Source: Candidatus Omnitrophota bacterium
GTDB lineage: Bacteria > Omnitrophota > Gorgyraeia > Gygaellales > Profunditerraquicolaceae
NCBI GenBank assembly: GCA_018818365.1
Contig: JAHISH010000172.1
Location: 1-5,574 of the forward strand
Length of the DNA: 5,574 nucleotides
Direction: 5' to 3'
Each line of letters begins with the position of its first letter. Positions within the stretch are counted from its first letter, which is position 1. The translations under genes and the position numbers were made by a program. The notes below the pieces were generated by a model. The model had not been told where the DNA came from and searched no databases. It saw only the letters and a program-made list of their open reading frames with translations. Below are positions 1 to 5,574 of the stretch, one piece after another.

Positions 1-54
1 CGCAATCGCGCTAAAATTAGAACCTCTTCCTGAAGCAAAGACGGCAATATTCAT
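1..54 (-). CDS. purN: Phosphoribosylglycinamide formyltransferase, N-terminal fragment (cut by window edge)
   Basis: Only the first 18 codons are present; the gene continues past the left edge of the window. They read MNIAVFASGRGSNFSAIA. This matches the start of PurN, the enzyme that transfers a formyl group from 10-formyl-tetrahydrofolate to glycinamide ribonucleotide in purine synthesis. The beta strand followed by S-G-x-G-S-N is the family's phosphate-binding loop. The ATG (54-52) lies 3 bp after the rnfB stop. A purine-rich stretch, GGAGAGGAAGGG (74-63), sits 8 nt upstream inside the rnfB end and can serve as ribosome binding site. With such spacing the gene is probably co-transcribed with rnf. 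PurN is the best reading, but so short a fragment cannot exclude another formyltransferase-fold protein. Confidence 0.8.
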   Translation of the reverse strand, partial: MNIAVFASGRGSNFSAIA

Positions 55-57
55 CTC

Positions 58-873
58 TTAAGCCCTTCCTCTCCATTGCCCATTCACTTTATAAGCGATT
101 GCGTTGGTAGGGCACACCTTCACACACTCTCCTTTGTTTTCACAGACCGCATAATCTATTATCGCACAATTATCGGTAATCTTGATCGCCCCCAACGGAC
201 AGGCCTTCTCGCACTTTCGGCAGGCAATACATCCTACGCGACAGGCATCCATCACCGTTTTCCCAAAATCCTGGGATTTACAGCGTACCGCAAAGTTCTT
301 CTGTACAGGAACAAGAGTAAAAAGTCCTGCGGGGCAAGATGCCACACAGCGACCACAGGCAGTACACTTCTCTTCATCGACCACAGGAAGATCATCTTGG
401 CCCATGGAGATCGCGCCAAAAAAACAGGCGCGCATACAGCTTCCAAATCCGATACATCCGTATGCGCATTGTTTAGGGCCTCCCATGACGAGGGTTGCGG
501 CTGCACATTCACGGATGCCCCGGTACTGATATTTATCTTTAGCCCTCGGCTTCCCCCCATGGCAATGCAGCACTGCCACTGTCTTTTGGCGTACCGCATG
601 TTCAATCCCTAAAATTCCCGCGATGAGTTTACGGGCGCTTTCTTCGGTAACCGGGCACCGCTCTAACATACATTTCCCTTCGATAAGTCCTTCTGCAAAC
701 CCCATGCACCCGGCCATACCGCAGGCCCCGCAATTGACTCCCGGCAACTTACCGAATATCTCCTCGACACGGGGGTCGGTCTGCACGGATAATTTTTTTG
801 CCGCAAGCGCTAAGCCGACGCCGAATACAATCCCCAAACCGGTCAACGTAACGATTGGCGCGATCAACGACAT
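58..873 (-). CDS. rnfB: Rnf complex subunit B, multi-[4Fe-4S] electron-input subunit
   Basis: RnfB is the subunit that accepts electrons from reduced ferredoxin at the cytoplasmic face. This 271-residue protein begins with one membrane helix (about residues 5-25). A PF04060-type [4Fe-4S] domain follows, with C48-x2-C51-x4-C56 and C73. Then come four ferredoxin-type cysteine groups: C136/C140/C146/C150, C170/C173/C176/C180, C215/C218/C221/C225 and C236/C244/C250/C254. Further cysteines at 68, 104, 123 and 211 are present. Five clusters are the minimum I infer. It is much longer than the roughly 190-residue E. coli RsxB and resembles clostridial RnfB. The ATG is preceded by AAAGGTG (885-879) at 5 nt, and the start gives the usual short lead-in to the anchor helix. 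It follows rnfA by 14 bp and precedes purN by 3 bp. Oddities are Phe151 where Pro normally follows the fourth cysteine, and Lys108 in a Gly-Gly-x position where I expect Cys. Confidence 0.97.
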   Translation of the reverse strand: MSLIAPIVTLTGLGIVFGVGLALAAKKLSVQTDPRVEEIFGKLPGVNCGACGMAGCMGFAEGLIEGKCMLERCPVTEESARKLIAGILGIEHAVRQKTVAVLHCHGGKPRAKDKYQYRGIRECAAATLVMGGPKQCAYGCIGFGSCMRACFFGAISMGQDDLPVVDEEKCTACGRCVASCPAGLFTLVPVQKNFAVRCKSQDFGKTVMDACRVGCIACRKCEKACPLGAIKITDNCAIIDYAVCENKGECVKVCPTNAIAYKVNGQWRGRA

Positions 874-887
874 AGTAGCACCTTTCT

Positions 888-1496
888 TTAAAACTTAAAT
901 CCGCTGAATCCCATAAATGCCAGGCTCATCAAGGAAGCGACTATAAAGGCGATCGGTATTCCTTGCATGCTTGGCGGCACATCGGTTAATTCCAAGCGTT
1001 CCCTGATCCCCGACATAATAATCAATGCCAATAAGAATCCAACCCCCGCGAAAAAGGCCTGGAGCGTCGCAAAGAAAAAACTCCCCGGGATTGGCTTTCC
1101 TTGGATGAAAAAATCATCCACATTCAATATAGTAACCCCCAGCACCGCGCAATTGGTGGTAATAAGAGGCAGATAAATCCCCAGGCTGCGATATAACGCG
1201 AGAGAAAACTTCCGGATAACCATTTCAATCAACTGCACAAATGCCGCGATAACCAAAATAAACGTGATGGTTCTAAGGTAGGTAATGCCAAAAGGAATGA
1301 GCAAATAGTTGTAAATGCTCCAGGTAATCACCGCAGAACAGGTCATCACAAAGATCACCGCCAGCCCCATCGAAACCGCAGGCTTCGTCTCTTTGGAAAC
1401 CCCCAAGAAAGGACACAAGCCCAGGAATTTCGAAAGGATAAAATTATTGATAAAGATCATACTGACCGCAATGGTCATAATTCTGGCAAAATCCAT
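888..1496 (-). CDS. rnfA: Rnf complex subunit A, integral membrane Fe-S subunit
   Basis: RnfA is a polytopic inner-membrane protein, homologous to NqrE. It pairs with RnfE to hold an intramembrane Fe-S centre that carries electrons across the membrane from RnfB. The 202-residue product has about six hydrophobic segments. The signature F-L-G-L-C28-P-F-L-G-V-S lies in the first helix and T-T-N-C116-A-V-L-G in the fourth. Both half-motifs carry the cluster-ligand cysteines known from the family. I chose ATG 1496 because it leaves about 24 residues before the F-L-G motif, as in relatives. It also has AAAGGAGGG upstream (1516-1508, spacer 11 nt). A TTG 12 codons earlier (1532) would overlap rnfE and add an atypical leader. 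The start is 2 bp after the rnfE stop, so translation is probably coupled. Confidence 0.97.
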   Translation of the reverse strand: MDFARIMTIAVSMIFINNFILSKFLGLCPFLGVSKETKPAVSMGLAVIFVMTCSAVITWSIYNYLLIPFGITYLRTITFILVIAAFVQLIEMVIRKFSLALYRSLGIYLPLITTNCAVLGVTILNVDDFFIQGKPIPGSFFFATLQAFFAGVGFLLALIIMSGIRERLELTDVPPSMQGIPIAFIVASLMSLAFMGFSGFKF

Positions 1497-1498
1497 AC

Positions 1499-2125
1499 TT
1501 ACCCACACCCTCCTTTGCGGCACGCACGACAAGTACTTTTCTTAGACTTCATAAGATTACTAAGAGCGATCAACAGCCCTAAGGTCGCAAGCGCCCCCGG
1601 AGCCAAGATCAAGACCGTTGCCGGCTGGAAACCGGGAATAAGTTGCTTCCCCGCGATACTGCCTGCGCCGAGTATCTCGCGCACCGAAGCAATCACGCAT
1701 AATCCTAGGGTAAAACCGACTCCCATGCCAAGACCGTCAAAGATAGAAGCCCCTACCCCATGCTTGCATGCAAATGCTTCTGCGCGCGCCATAATGATGC
1801 AATTGACTACAATAAGCGGGACAAAGATGCCTAATGACACATCTAACGCGGGAGCGTACGCCTTCATTATCAACTCGCACATAGTCACAAAGGTAGCAAT
1901 GATCACGATGAATGCCGGCAGGCGTATACGGTCAGGAATGATTCGACGCACCGAAGAGACAATCGTATTCGAGCAGACTAAGACAAAGGTAGCTGCCGCA
2001 CCCATACCGATGGCATTGCCTAACGAAGTCGATACCGCTAAGGTCGGGCATAACCCTAAGATCAATCCAAAGGTAGGATTCTCGATAGTAATACCTTTGG
2101 TGAATTCATGCAGCAGTCTTTTCAT
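1499..2125 (-). CDS. rnfE: Rnf complex subunit E, integral membrane Fe-S subunit
   Basis: RnfE is the paralogue of RnfA and the homologue of NqrD. It is a six-helix membrane protein of opposite orientation that provides the other cysteine pair of the intramembrane Fe-S centre. The 208-residue product shows the family motifs N-P-T-F-G-L-I-L-G-L-C26-P-T-L-A and V-V-N-C109-I-I-M-A-R-A-E-A-F-A, and a late V-R-E-I-L-G-A-G segment. Its start codon shares one base with the rnfD stop (TAATG), indicating coupled translation; AAGGG lies only a few bases upstream. The last ten residues form a basic, cysteine-bearing tail with C199, C202 and C207 (C-x2-C-x4-C). The codons for Lys-Gly-Gly in this tail double as the Shine-Dalgarno sequence of rnfA. 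Identity is secure; whether the tail has a function is unknown. Confidence 0.97.
   Translation of the reverse strand: MKRLLHEFTKGITIENPTFGLILGLCPTLAVSTSLGNAIGMGAAATFVLVCSNTIVSSVRRIIPDRIRLPAFIVIIATFVTMCELIMKAYAPALDVSLGIFVPLIVVNCIIMARAEAFACKHGVGASIFDGLGMGVGFTLGLCVIASVREILGAGSIAGKQLIPGFQPATVLILAPGALATLGLLIALSNLMKSKKSTCRACRKGGCG
1508..1516 (-). promoter_or_regulatory. Ribosome binding site of rnfA inside the rnfE end
   Basis: The minus-strand sequence AAAGGAGGG is the strongest Shine-Dalgarno match in the window. It ends 11 nt before the rnfA ATG at 1496, slightly longer than ideal. It lies wholly within rnfE, where it encodes Lys204-Gly205-Gly206. It supports ATG 1496 over the upstream TTG at 1532. 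Confidence 0.75.
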
Positions 2126-3093
2126 TATCCCTTGACCGCCTTTGCGGTCCCGTAAATTTTTGGTTTTACATACCTATCGATAAGCGGGACAAATGCATTC
2201 ATAATAAGGATCGAATACGATACTCCTTCCGGATACCCCCCGAACTTACGTATAAGAAACGTCAATACGCCACACCCCACGCCAAAAAACACCTGCCCCG
2301 TATGCGCAAGAGGGGTAGTCACATAATCCGTCGCCATAAAAAACGCCCCCAGAATAAGCCCTCCGGAAAGGATACTGAACAAGAAATCTCCTTGAAAATA
2401 CCCTCGCGCGCCGAAGATCCAGCATAAGGAACCCGTCGTCAGGATAAAACTAAAAGGCGTCTGCCACCAAATATAGCGTTTCCACAATAGATACGCGGCC
2501 CCGCACACTAACGCGATAATACAGACCTCTCCGAGACATCCTCCCCGGCGCCCGAGAAACAAATCCCAATAGGATATGCCCATTTCTACCAACGTACCTA
2601 CCTTTCCTTCTTTAAACATCATAAGCGGAGTAGCAGAAGTAACCGCATCCGCGGCAAAAGGCCGGGTAAAGGCGGTCATATGCGTAGGCCAAGAAGCAAG
2701 TAAAAATGCGCGTGCAGCCAGGGCCGGGTTAAAGACATTGGCGCCGAGCCCTCCGAAGGCATGCTTAACCAGGGCAATGGCAAAAATTCCTCCAACCAGC
2801 GGAATCCAGAACGGGACATTCGACGAAAGATTAAAGGCCAGAAGAAGCCCGGTTAACGCTGCCGATCCGTCGTGAATAGTAACTGCGCGGCCCGTAAGCT
2901 TTTGGATAAGTGCCTCGCACGCCACACACGTAAACACTGCCACCGCCATTATCTTTACTGAAGGCATTCCGAAAATAATCACGGAAGCTATCGCCGCGGG
3001 AATAAGCGCGCCGATAACTGACCACATCACTTTGGGGGTGAGGTCACATCCGAGAATATGCGGCGAAGTAGAGACTATTAATTTATCGGGCAT
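2125..3093 (-). CDS. rnfD: Rnf complex subunit D, integral membrane flavoprotein
   Basis: RnfD is the homologue of NqrB, a polytopic membrane subunit with covalent FMN that lies on the electron path between RnfG and RnfC and is thought to take part in ion translocation. The 322-residue product has about eight to ten hydrophobic segments. It shows the conserved F-G-G-L-G-A-N-V-F-N-P-A-L-A-A-R-A-F stretch (residues 113-130). The flavinylation motif is D149-A-V-T-S-A-T155-P-L, with Thr155 the expected FMN attachment site. Near the C-terminus are A-T-D-Y-V-T-T-P-L and G-G-Y-P-E-G-V-S-Y. The length is usual for the family. The ATG (3093) follows the rnfG stop by 2 bp, and I see no convincing Shine-Dalgarno sequence before it, so translation probably depends on rnfG. 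FMN attachment needs an ApbE-type transferase, which is not encoded here. Confidence 0.97.
   Translation of the reverse strand: MPDKLIVSTSPHILGCDLTPKVMWSVIGALIPAAIASVIIFGMPSVKIMAVAVFTCVACEALIQKLTGRAVTIHDGSAALTGLLLAFNLSSNVPFWIPLVGGIFAIALVKHAFGGLGANVFNPALAARAFLLASWPTHMTAFTRPFAADAVTSATPLMMFKEGKVGTLVEMGISYWDLFLGRRGGCLGEVCIIALVCGAAYLLWKRYIWWQTPFSFILTTGSLCWIFGARGYFQGDFLFSILSGGLILGAFFMATDYVTTPLAHTGQVFFGVGCGVLTFLIRKFGGYPEGVSYSILIMNAFVPLIDRYVKPKIYGTAKAVKG
2134..2149 (-). other. Perfect 6-bp inverted repeat at the rnfD/rnfE junction
   Basis: On the transcript, GACCGC and GCGGTC flank a 4-nt AAAG loop, giving a perfect GC-rich hairpin within the last codons of rnfD. It is followed at once by AAGGGATA and the rnfE ATG. 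There is no U-run after it, so it does not look like an intrinsic terminator. It could affect ribosome access to rnfE or mRNA processing, or be chance. Confidence 0.4.
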
Positions 3094-3095
3094 AT

Positions 3096-3620
3096 TTAAA
3101 GTTGCTTACGTAGAACATCCTGCAGTTGGGTTATCTTAGTCTTAACCGCATTAATCACTGCGGTAGATGAAATCGTCGCTCCGGTAATTGCCTGTATTTC
3201 CCCGTAACTCTGTAGATTCTTATCCTTAAACTGCTCCTGAAATGCCGCATCTTTAATCCTGCTTCCTAAACCGGGGGTCTCATTCGCAGATAAAACCTTA
3301 ATTGCGGTAATAGTTAAGTTCCGGTCCAGCCCCACCATGACTTCGATAGTCGAAGAATACCCTTTCCCTTCTGCCTTCAACAAGAACCCCGTGAGCGTAT
3401 CATTTTCATCATAGGCAATATAATAGACCGAATCTTCTTCTGTAGTCTTAAGAAGAAATTTCTTTGCGTCAGGCATAATCTGGCGCAAGGCTTCCTCTTC
3501 CTGGTCTTTCTTCTGTTGGGCTATCTTGGGCGCAGTTGCTTCGTGTACTACTGCCAAGACCGCTCCTGCGGTGCCACAGATAAGACCCAACACCAATCCA
3601 TACCTGACTAACTCTTTCAT
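3096..3620 (-). CDS. rnfG: Rnf complex subunit G, FMN-binding subunit
   Basis: RnfG is the NqrC homologue, a single-helix membrane-anchored protein with a periplasm-side FMN-binding domain that receives electrons from the RnfA/E centre and passes them to RnfD. From ATG 3620 it has 174 residues: an anchor helix at about 7-27, a charged helix at about 32-48, and an FMN domain at about 75-160. The FMN domain has E-T-P-G-L-G (114-119) and I-T-G-A-T149-I-S-S, with Thr149 the likely covalent FMN site. The Asp usually three residues before the S/T-G-A-T tetrad is Gln143 here (codon CAG). ATG 3620 overlaps the rnfC stop as ATGA and has AAAGGTG 6 nt upstream. A GTG three codons earlier (3629) sits on that Shine-Dalgarno and is less likely. 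The gene lies before rnfD instead of after it. Confidence 0.95.
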   Translation of the reverse strand: MKELVRYGLVLGLICGTAGAVLAVVHEATAPKIAQQKKDQEEEALRQIMPDAKKFLLKTTEEDSVYYIAYDENDTLTGFLLKAEGKGYSSTIEVMVGLDRNLTITAIKVLSANETPGLGSRIKDAAFQEQFKDKNLQSYGEIQAITGATISSTAVINAVKTKITQLQDVLRKQL

Positions 3621-4897
3621 TTCTTGCACCTTTCCTTGGCCTGTTTGATATTCTGCACTAAATTGATTTTTTGGGGGCAGGTATAGTTACACAGCCCGCA
3701 CTCCATACATTCCATGGCGCCGTATGTTTTACTCAAATCCCACTTCTCTTTCGAAGAGGCCAGATTAATAAGACACGGCATCAATCCTACAGGGCATTGT
3801 TCTACGCAACGGCCGCAGCGGATACAGGTAGCTGCTTCTGAAGTACGGACCTGGTCTTCAGAGAAACAGATGATCCCGTTGGTACTCTTAATAACCGGAG
3901 CATCAAGGCTATATTGGGCGATACCCATCATCGGCCCTCCGGTAATGACCTTCGCCGGCTCCGATGAAAAAGGGCCGCAATATTCAAGAAGCGCTTTCAG
4001 GGGAGTCCCCAGGGGGACCAAAAGGTTCTTCGGCTCTGTGATACAACTGCCGGTAACGGTAACGACGCGCTCGTATAACGGTTTTCGACAATACACCGCT
4101 TCATAAATGGCGCAAATCGTGGCAACATTATGCACCACCACCCCCACAGCAAAGGGAAGTTTTCCTGAAGGGACTTCTTTACCCAAAAGATTCTTTACCA
4201 GTTGTTTCTCCCCTCCCTGCGGATAAGATGATTTTAAAACCCGCACCCCGTATCCCGAATCCCCGATTAATTCGCGAAAAATCCTTATTGCTTCCGGCTT
4301 ATTATCTTCAATCGCGATGACCACCTGAGTTACTCCCAGACACTTCTTTGCTAAATCTATCCCCTGCATGACTTCTTTGGTCTTCTCTATCATCAAACGG
4401 TAATCAGCCGTCAAATACGGCTCACACTCCGCGCCGTTAATGATCAACGTATCCACCGGTTTCGGAGGAGTTAATTTGATAAAAGTCGGGAAACTTGCGC
4501 CCCCCATACCGACAATACCTGCTTCAGAGACGATTTGTCGGATTGCTTCTACAGTCAGGAGATTTACTTCTTCTTGAGAGCGCGCTTCAATCACCTTCGC
4601 GCCTTCTCCATCCCGCTTATGTTCAATAACAATTGCCTTGCTACGGCCTAAAACCGGATGAGGCCAATCCTGGATCGCGCAGACAACCCCATTTATTGAA
4701 GAATGAATCGGGCTAGAGACATGCGCCTGGGCATCCGCAATTTTCTGGCCCTCGCGAACTATTTCACCTACCTTGACCAAAGAAAGACAAGGCTTCCCCA
4801 AATGTTGCGATAACGGAAGGTATACCTTTACAGGCACCGGCAATCGTTCTATCGGCTTATGTTCAGTATGGTGTTTATGTTCTTCCAGGGCGAGCAT
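3617..4897 (-). CDS. rnfC: Rnf complex subunit C, NADH/FMN and [4Fe-4S] subunit
   Basis: RnfC is the peripheral cytoplasmic subunit that reduces NAD+ (or oxidises NADH in reverse), related to NuoF and NqrA/F functions. The 426-residue protein has an N-terminal barrel-sandwich region (about 20-95). A Complex1_51K-type nucleotide/flavin domain follows, with G-M-G-G-A-S-F-P (130-137), N-G-A-E-C-E-P-Y (154-161) and Y-P-Q-G-G-E-K-Q (225-232). Next are an SLBB-like segment (about 275-325) ending in G-G-P-M-M-G, and two CxxCxxCxxxCP motifs (C358/361/364/368 and C397/400/403/407). The start begins MLALEEHKHHTEHKPIE and lacks the Gly-Gly-[Ile/Val]-His-Pro segment that normally opens RnfC. Upstream in frame a TAA (4924-4922) comes after eight codons, so no longer start exists. 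The Shine-Dalgarno is weak. The gene begins 5 bp after the MFS stop and overlaps rnfG by 4 bp. Confidence 0.97.
   Translation of the reverse strand: MLALEEHKHHTEHKPIERLPVPVKVYLPLSQHLGKPCLSLVKVGEIVREGQKIADAQAHVSSPIHSSINGVVCAIQDWPHPVLGRSKAIVIEHKRDGEGAKVIEARSQEEVNLLTVEAIRQIVSEAGIVGMGGASFPTFIKLTPPKPVDTLIINGAECEPYLTADYRLMIEKTKEVMQGIDLAKKCLGVTQVVIAIEDNKPEAIRIFRELIGDSGYGVRVLKSSYPQGGEKQLVKNLLGKEVPSGKLPFAVGVVVHNVATICAIYEAVYCRKPLYERVVTVTGSCITEPKNLLVPLGTPLKALLEYCGPFSSEPAKVITGGPMMGIAQYSLDAPVIKSTNGIICFSEDQVRTSEAATCIRCGRCVEQCPVGLMPCLINLASSKEKWDLSKTYGAMECMECGLCNYTCPQKINLVQNIKQAKERCKK
3627..3637 (-). promoter_or_regulatory. Ribosome binding site of rnfG inside the rnfC end
   Basis: The minus-strand sequence AAGGAAAGGTG ends 6 nt before ATG 3620. 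The AAAGGTG core is the same as that before rnfB (885-879). Because it overlaps the alternative GTG at 3629, it argues for ATG 3620 as the start of rnfG. Confidence 0.7.
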
Positions 4898-4902
4898 ATC
4901 TT

Positions 4903-5574
4903 CTACGCGAGTTCTTCTATTTTACGTACTCTTAAAAGTTGCACGGCACCTAACAAAGTAACCAGGACTCCTACTACGACCAAAATAATCAGCTGCGAAA
5001 ACCGCTCAGCCAATATACTGCTGATAAACATGAAAACCAAAAATCCCAAGTGCATGACGATCTCCATGGAGCTAAAGACCTTTCCCATCATGCCGTTTTC
5101 GCTGACCTGATGGACGATCGTATTGGAAGCGATCATAATCGGAGAAATAACCACCCCCAATGAAAGCGACAAGAAGGCCGCGACGCTAAAAGACGGAAAA
5201 CGGTGCAAGGCCCACGCAAAGGCAAGCAGCATCATTCCGCTTAAGCACAAAGAGACAAAAATAACCTTATAGTGGGAGGCACGCTGGCCGAATCTTCCGT
5301 AGAGCAGCGACCCGAAGAACAATCCGATCCCCAGAAACATCACTAAAAACCCTAAATCTTTAGTGGCAGAGTGAAGGGTATTCTGTACGAATACGATCAA
5401 TACCACATAGACCGCGCCCAAAGCCGCCCATAGGCTAAAGATGATACCGGAGATAAAACGGATTTCCTTCTTCCTTATGAAATAAAGGATCCCCTCCTTT
5501 ATCTCCTGCGCCACGGACTTACGGATAACATCGACAATATCCTTACTGACCTCACGAAAATCAACCTGGCGGAC
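4903..5574 (-). CDS. MFS transporter, C-terminal half (cut by window edge)
   Basis: The reading frame is open to the right edge, so the start and the first six helices lie outside. The 223 visible residues begin in a charged loop (about 1-39), as expected of the central cytoplasmic loop. Six hydrophobic segments follow at about 40-65, 74-93, 102-123, 129-152, 168-188 and 193-215, fitting helices 7-12. G-R-F-G-Q-R after the second segment resembles the second-half copy of MFS motif A. The P-I-M-I-A-S-N-T-I-V-H-Q stretch and the following M-M-G-K-V-F-S resemble the DHA3 (MefA-like) efflux group, in which R-G-R-V-F-S is common. The GTG at 5514 is an internal valine codon, not a start. The substrate cannot be told. 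The gene stops (TAG, 4905-4903) 5 bp before rnfC, so it may share the rnf transcript. Confidence 0.85.
   Translation of the reverse strand, partial: VRQVDFREVSKDIVDVIRKSVAQEIKEGILYFIRKKEIRFISGIIFSLWAALGAVYVVLIVFVQNTLHSATKDLGFLVMFLGIGLFFGSLLYGRFGQRASHYKVIFVSLCLSGMMLLAFAWALHRFPSFSVAAFLSLSLGVVISPIMIASNTIVHQVSENGMMGKVFSSMEIVMHLGFLVFMFISSILAERFSQLIILVVVGVLVTLLGAVQLLRVRKIEELA

Noticed and set aside
76..612. Long open frame of 178 codons on the plus strand
   Set aside because: It lies wholly antisense to rnfB, has no family signature, and its Cys/His-poor, Arg/Ser/Thr-rich product is typical of a shadow frame.
1497..1532. Longer rnfA start at a TTG codon (1532)
   Set aside because: It would add 12 atypical residues and overlap rnfE. 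ATG 1496 fits the family N-terminus and has a strong ribosome site.
1515..2135. Plus-strand open frame of 206 codons almost coextensive with rnfE
   Set aside because: It is antisense to a clear rnfE. Its length follows from the codon bias of a hydrophobic gene, and the product has no recognisable domain or membrane pattern.
3621..3629. Longer rnfG start at GTG 3629
   Set aside because: The GTG overlaps the Shine-Dalgarno sequence, while ATG 3620 has correct spacing and an ATGA overlap with rnfC.
888..4897. Na+-NQR operon instead of Rnf
   Set aside because: The presence of a multi-cluster RnfB and an RnfC with two [4Fe-4S] motifs, and the absence of nqrA and nqrF, identify Rnf.
4906..4980. 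Possible promoter before rnfC (a TAAAAT-like -10)
   Set aside because: No acceptable -35 element stands at the right distance, and the site lies inside the MFS coding region.
4903..5514. MFS gene as a complete short protein starting at 5514
   Set aside because: The codon at 5514 is GTG in an open frame that runs to the window edge, and the six helices match only the C-terminal half of an MFS transporter.

Overview
All genes lie on the minus strand and run head to tail as one compact block. The centre is a complete six-gene Rnf operon, encoding the membrane-bound, ion-translocating ferredoxin:NAD+ oxidoreductase. In transcription order (right to left in the window) it reads: 3' part of an MFS transporter (4903-5574), rnfC (3617-4897), rnfG (3096-3620), rnfD (2125-3093), rnfE (1499-2125), rnfA (888-1496), rnfB (58-873), and the first 18 codons of purN (1-54). 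There is no intergenic space above 14 bp, no RNA gene, repeat array, insertion sequence or CRISPR, and I see no terminator inside the window.

The Rnf subunits fit together by what is known of the family. RnfB takes electrons from reduced ferredoxin and carries many [4Fe-4S] motifs. RnfA and RnfE are paralogous membrane subunits whose conserved cysteines hold an intramembrane Fe-S centre. RnfG and RnfD carry covalently bound FMN on threonines. RnfC has a NuoF-like NAD/FMN region plus two [4Fe-4S] motifs and passes electrons to NAD+. The reaction is coupled to Na+ or H+ transport; the sequence does not tell me which ion. No apbE flavin transferase or rnfH lies in the window.

The long, cluster-rich RnfB and the terminal position of rnfB resemble the clostridial-type rnfCDGEAB layout rather than the proteobacterial rnfABCDGE type. 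Here, however, rnfG precedes rnfD (C-G-D-E-A-B). The organism is most likely an anaerobe or facultative fermenter with moderate G+C. An uncultivated Gram-negative lineage such as Omnitrophota or a relative is a guess only.

No wholly new system is visible. The points worth a second look are the swapped gene order, a Gln in place of the usual Asp in the RnfG flavinylation motif, the missing Gly-Gly-x-His-Pro start of RnfC, a cysteine tail on RnfE whose codons contain the rnfA ribosome binding site, and the tight linkage of rnf to purN and an MFS exporter.
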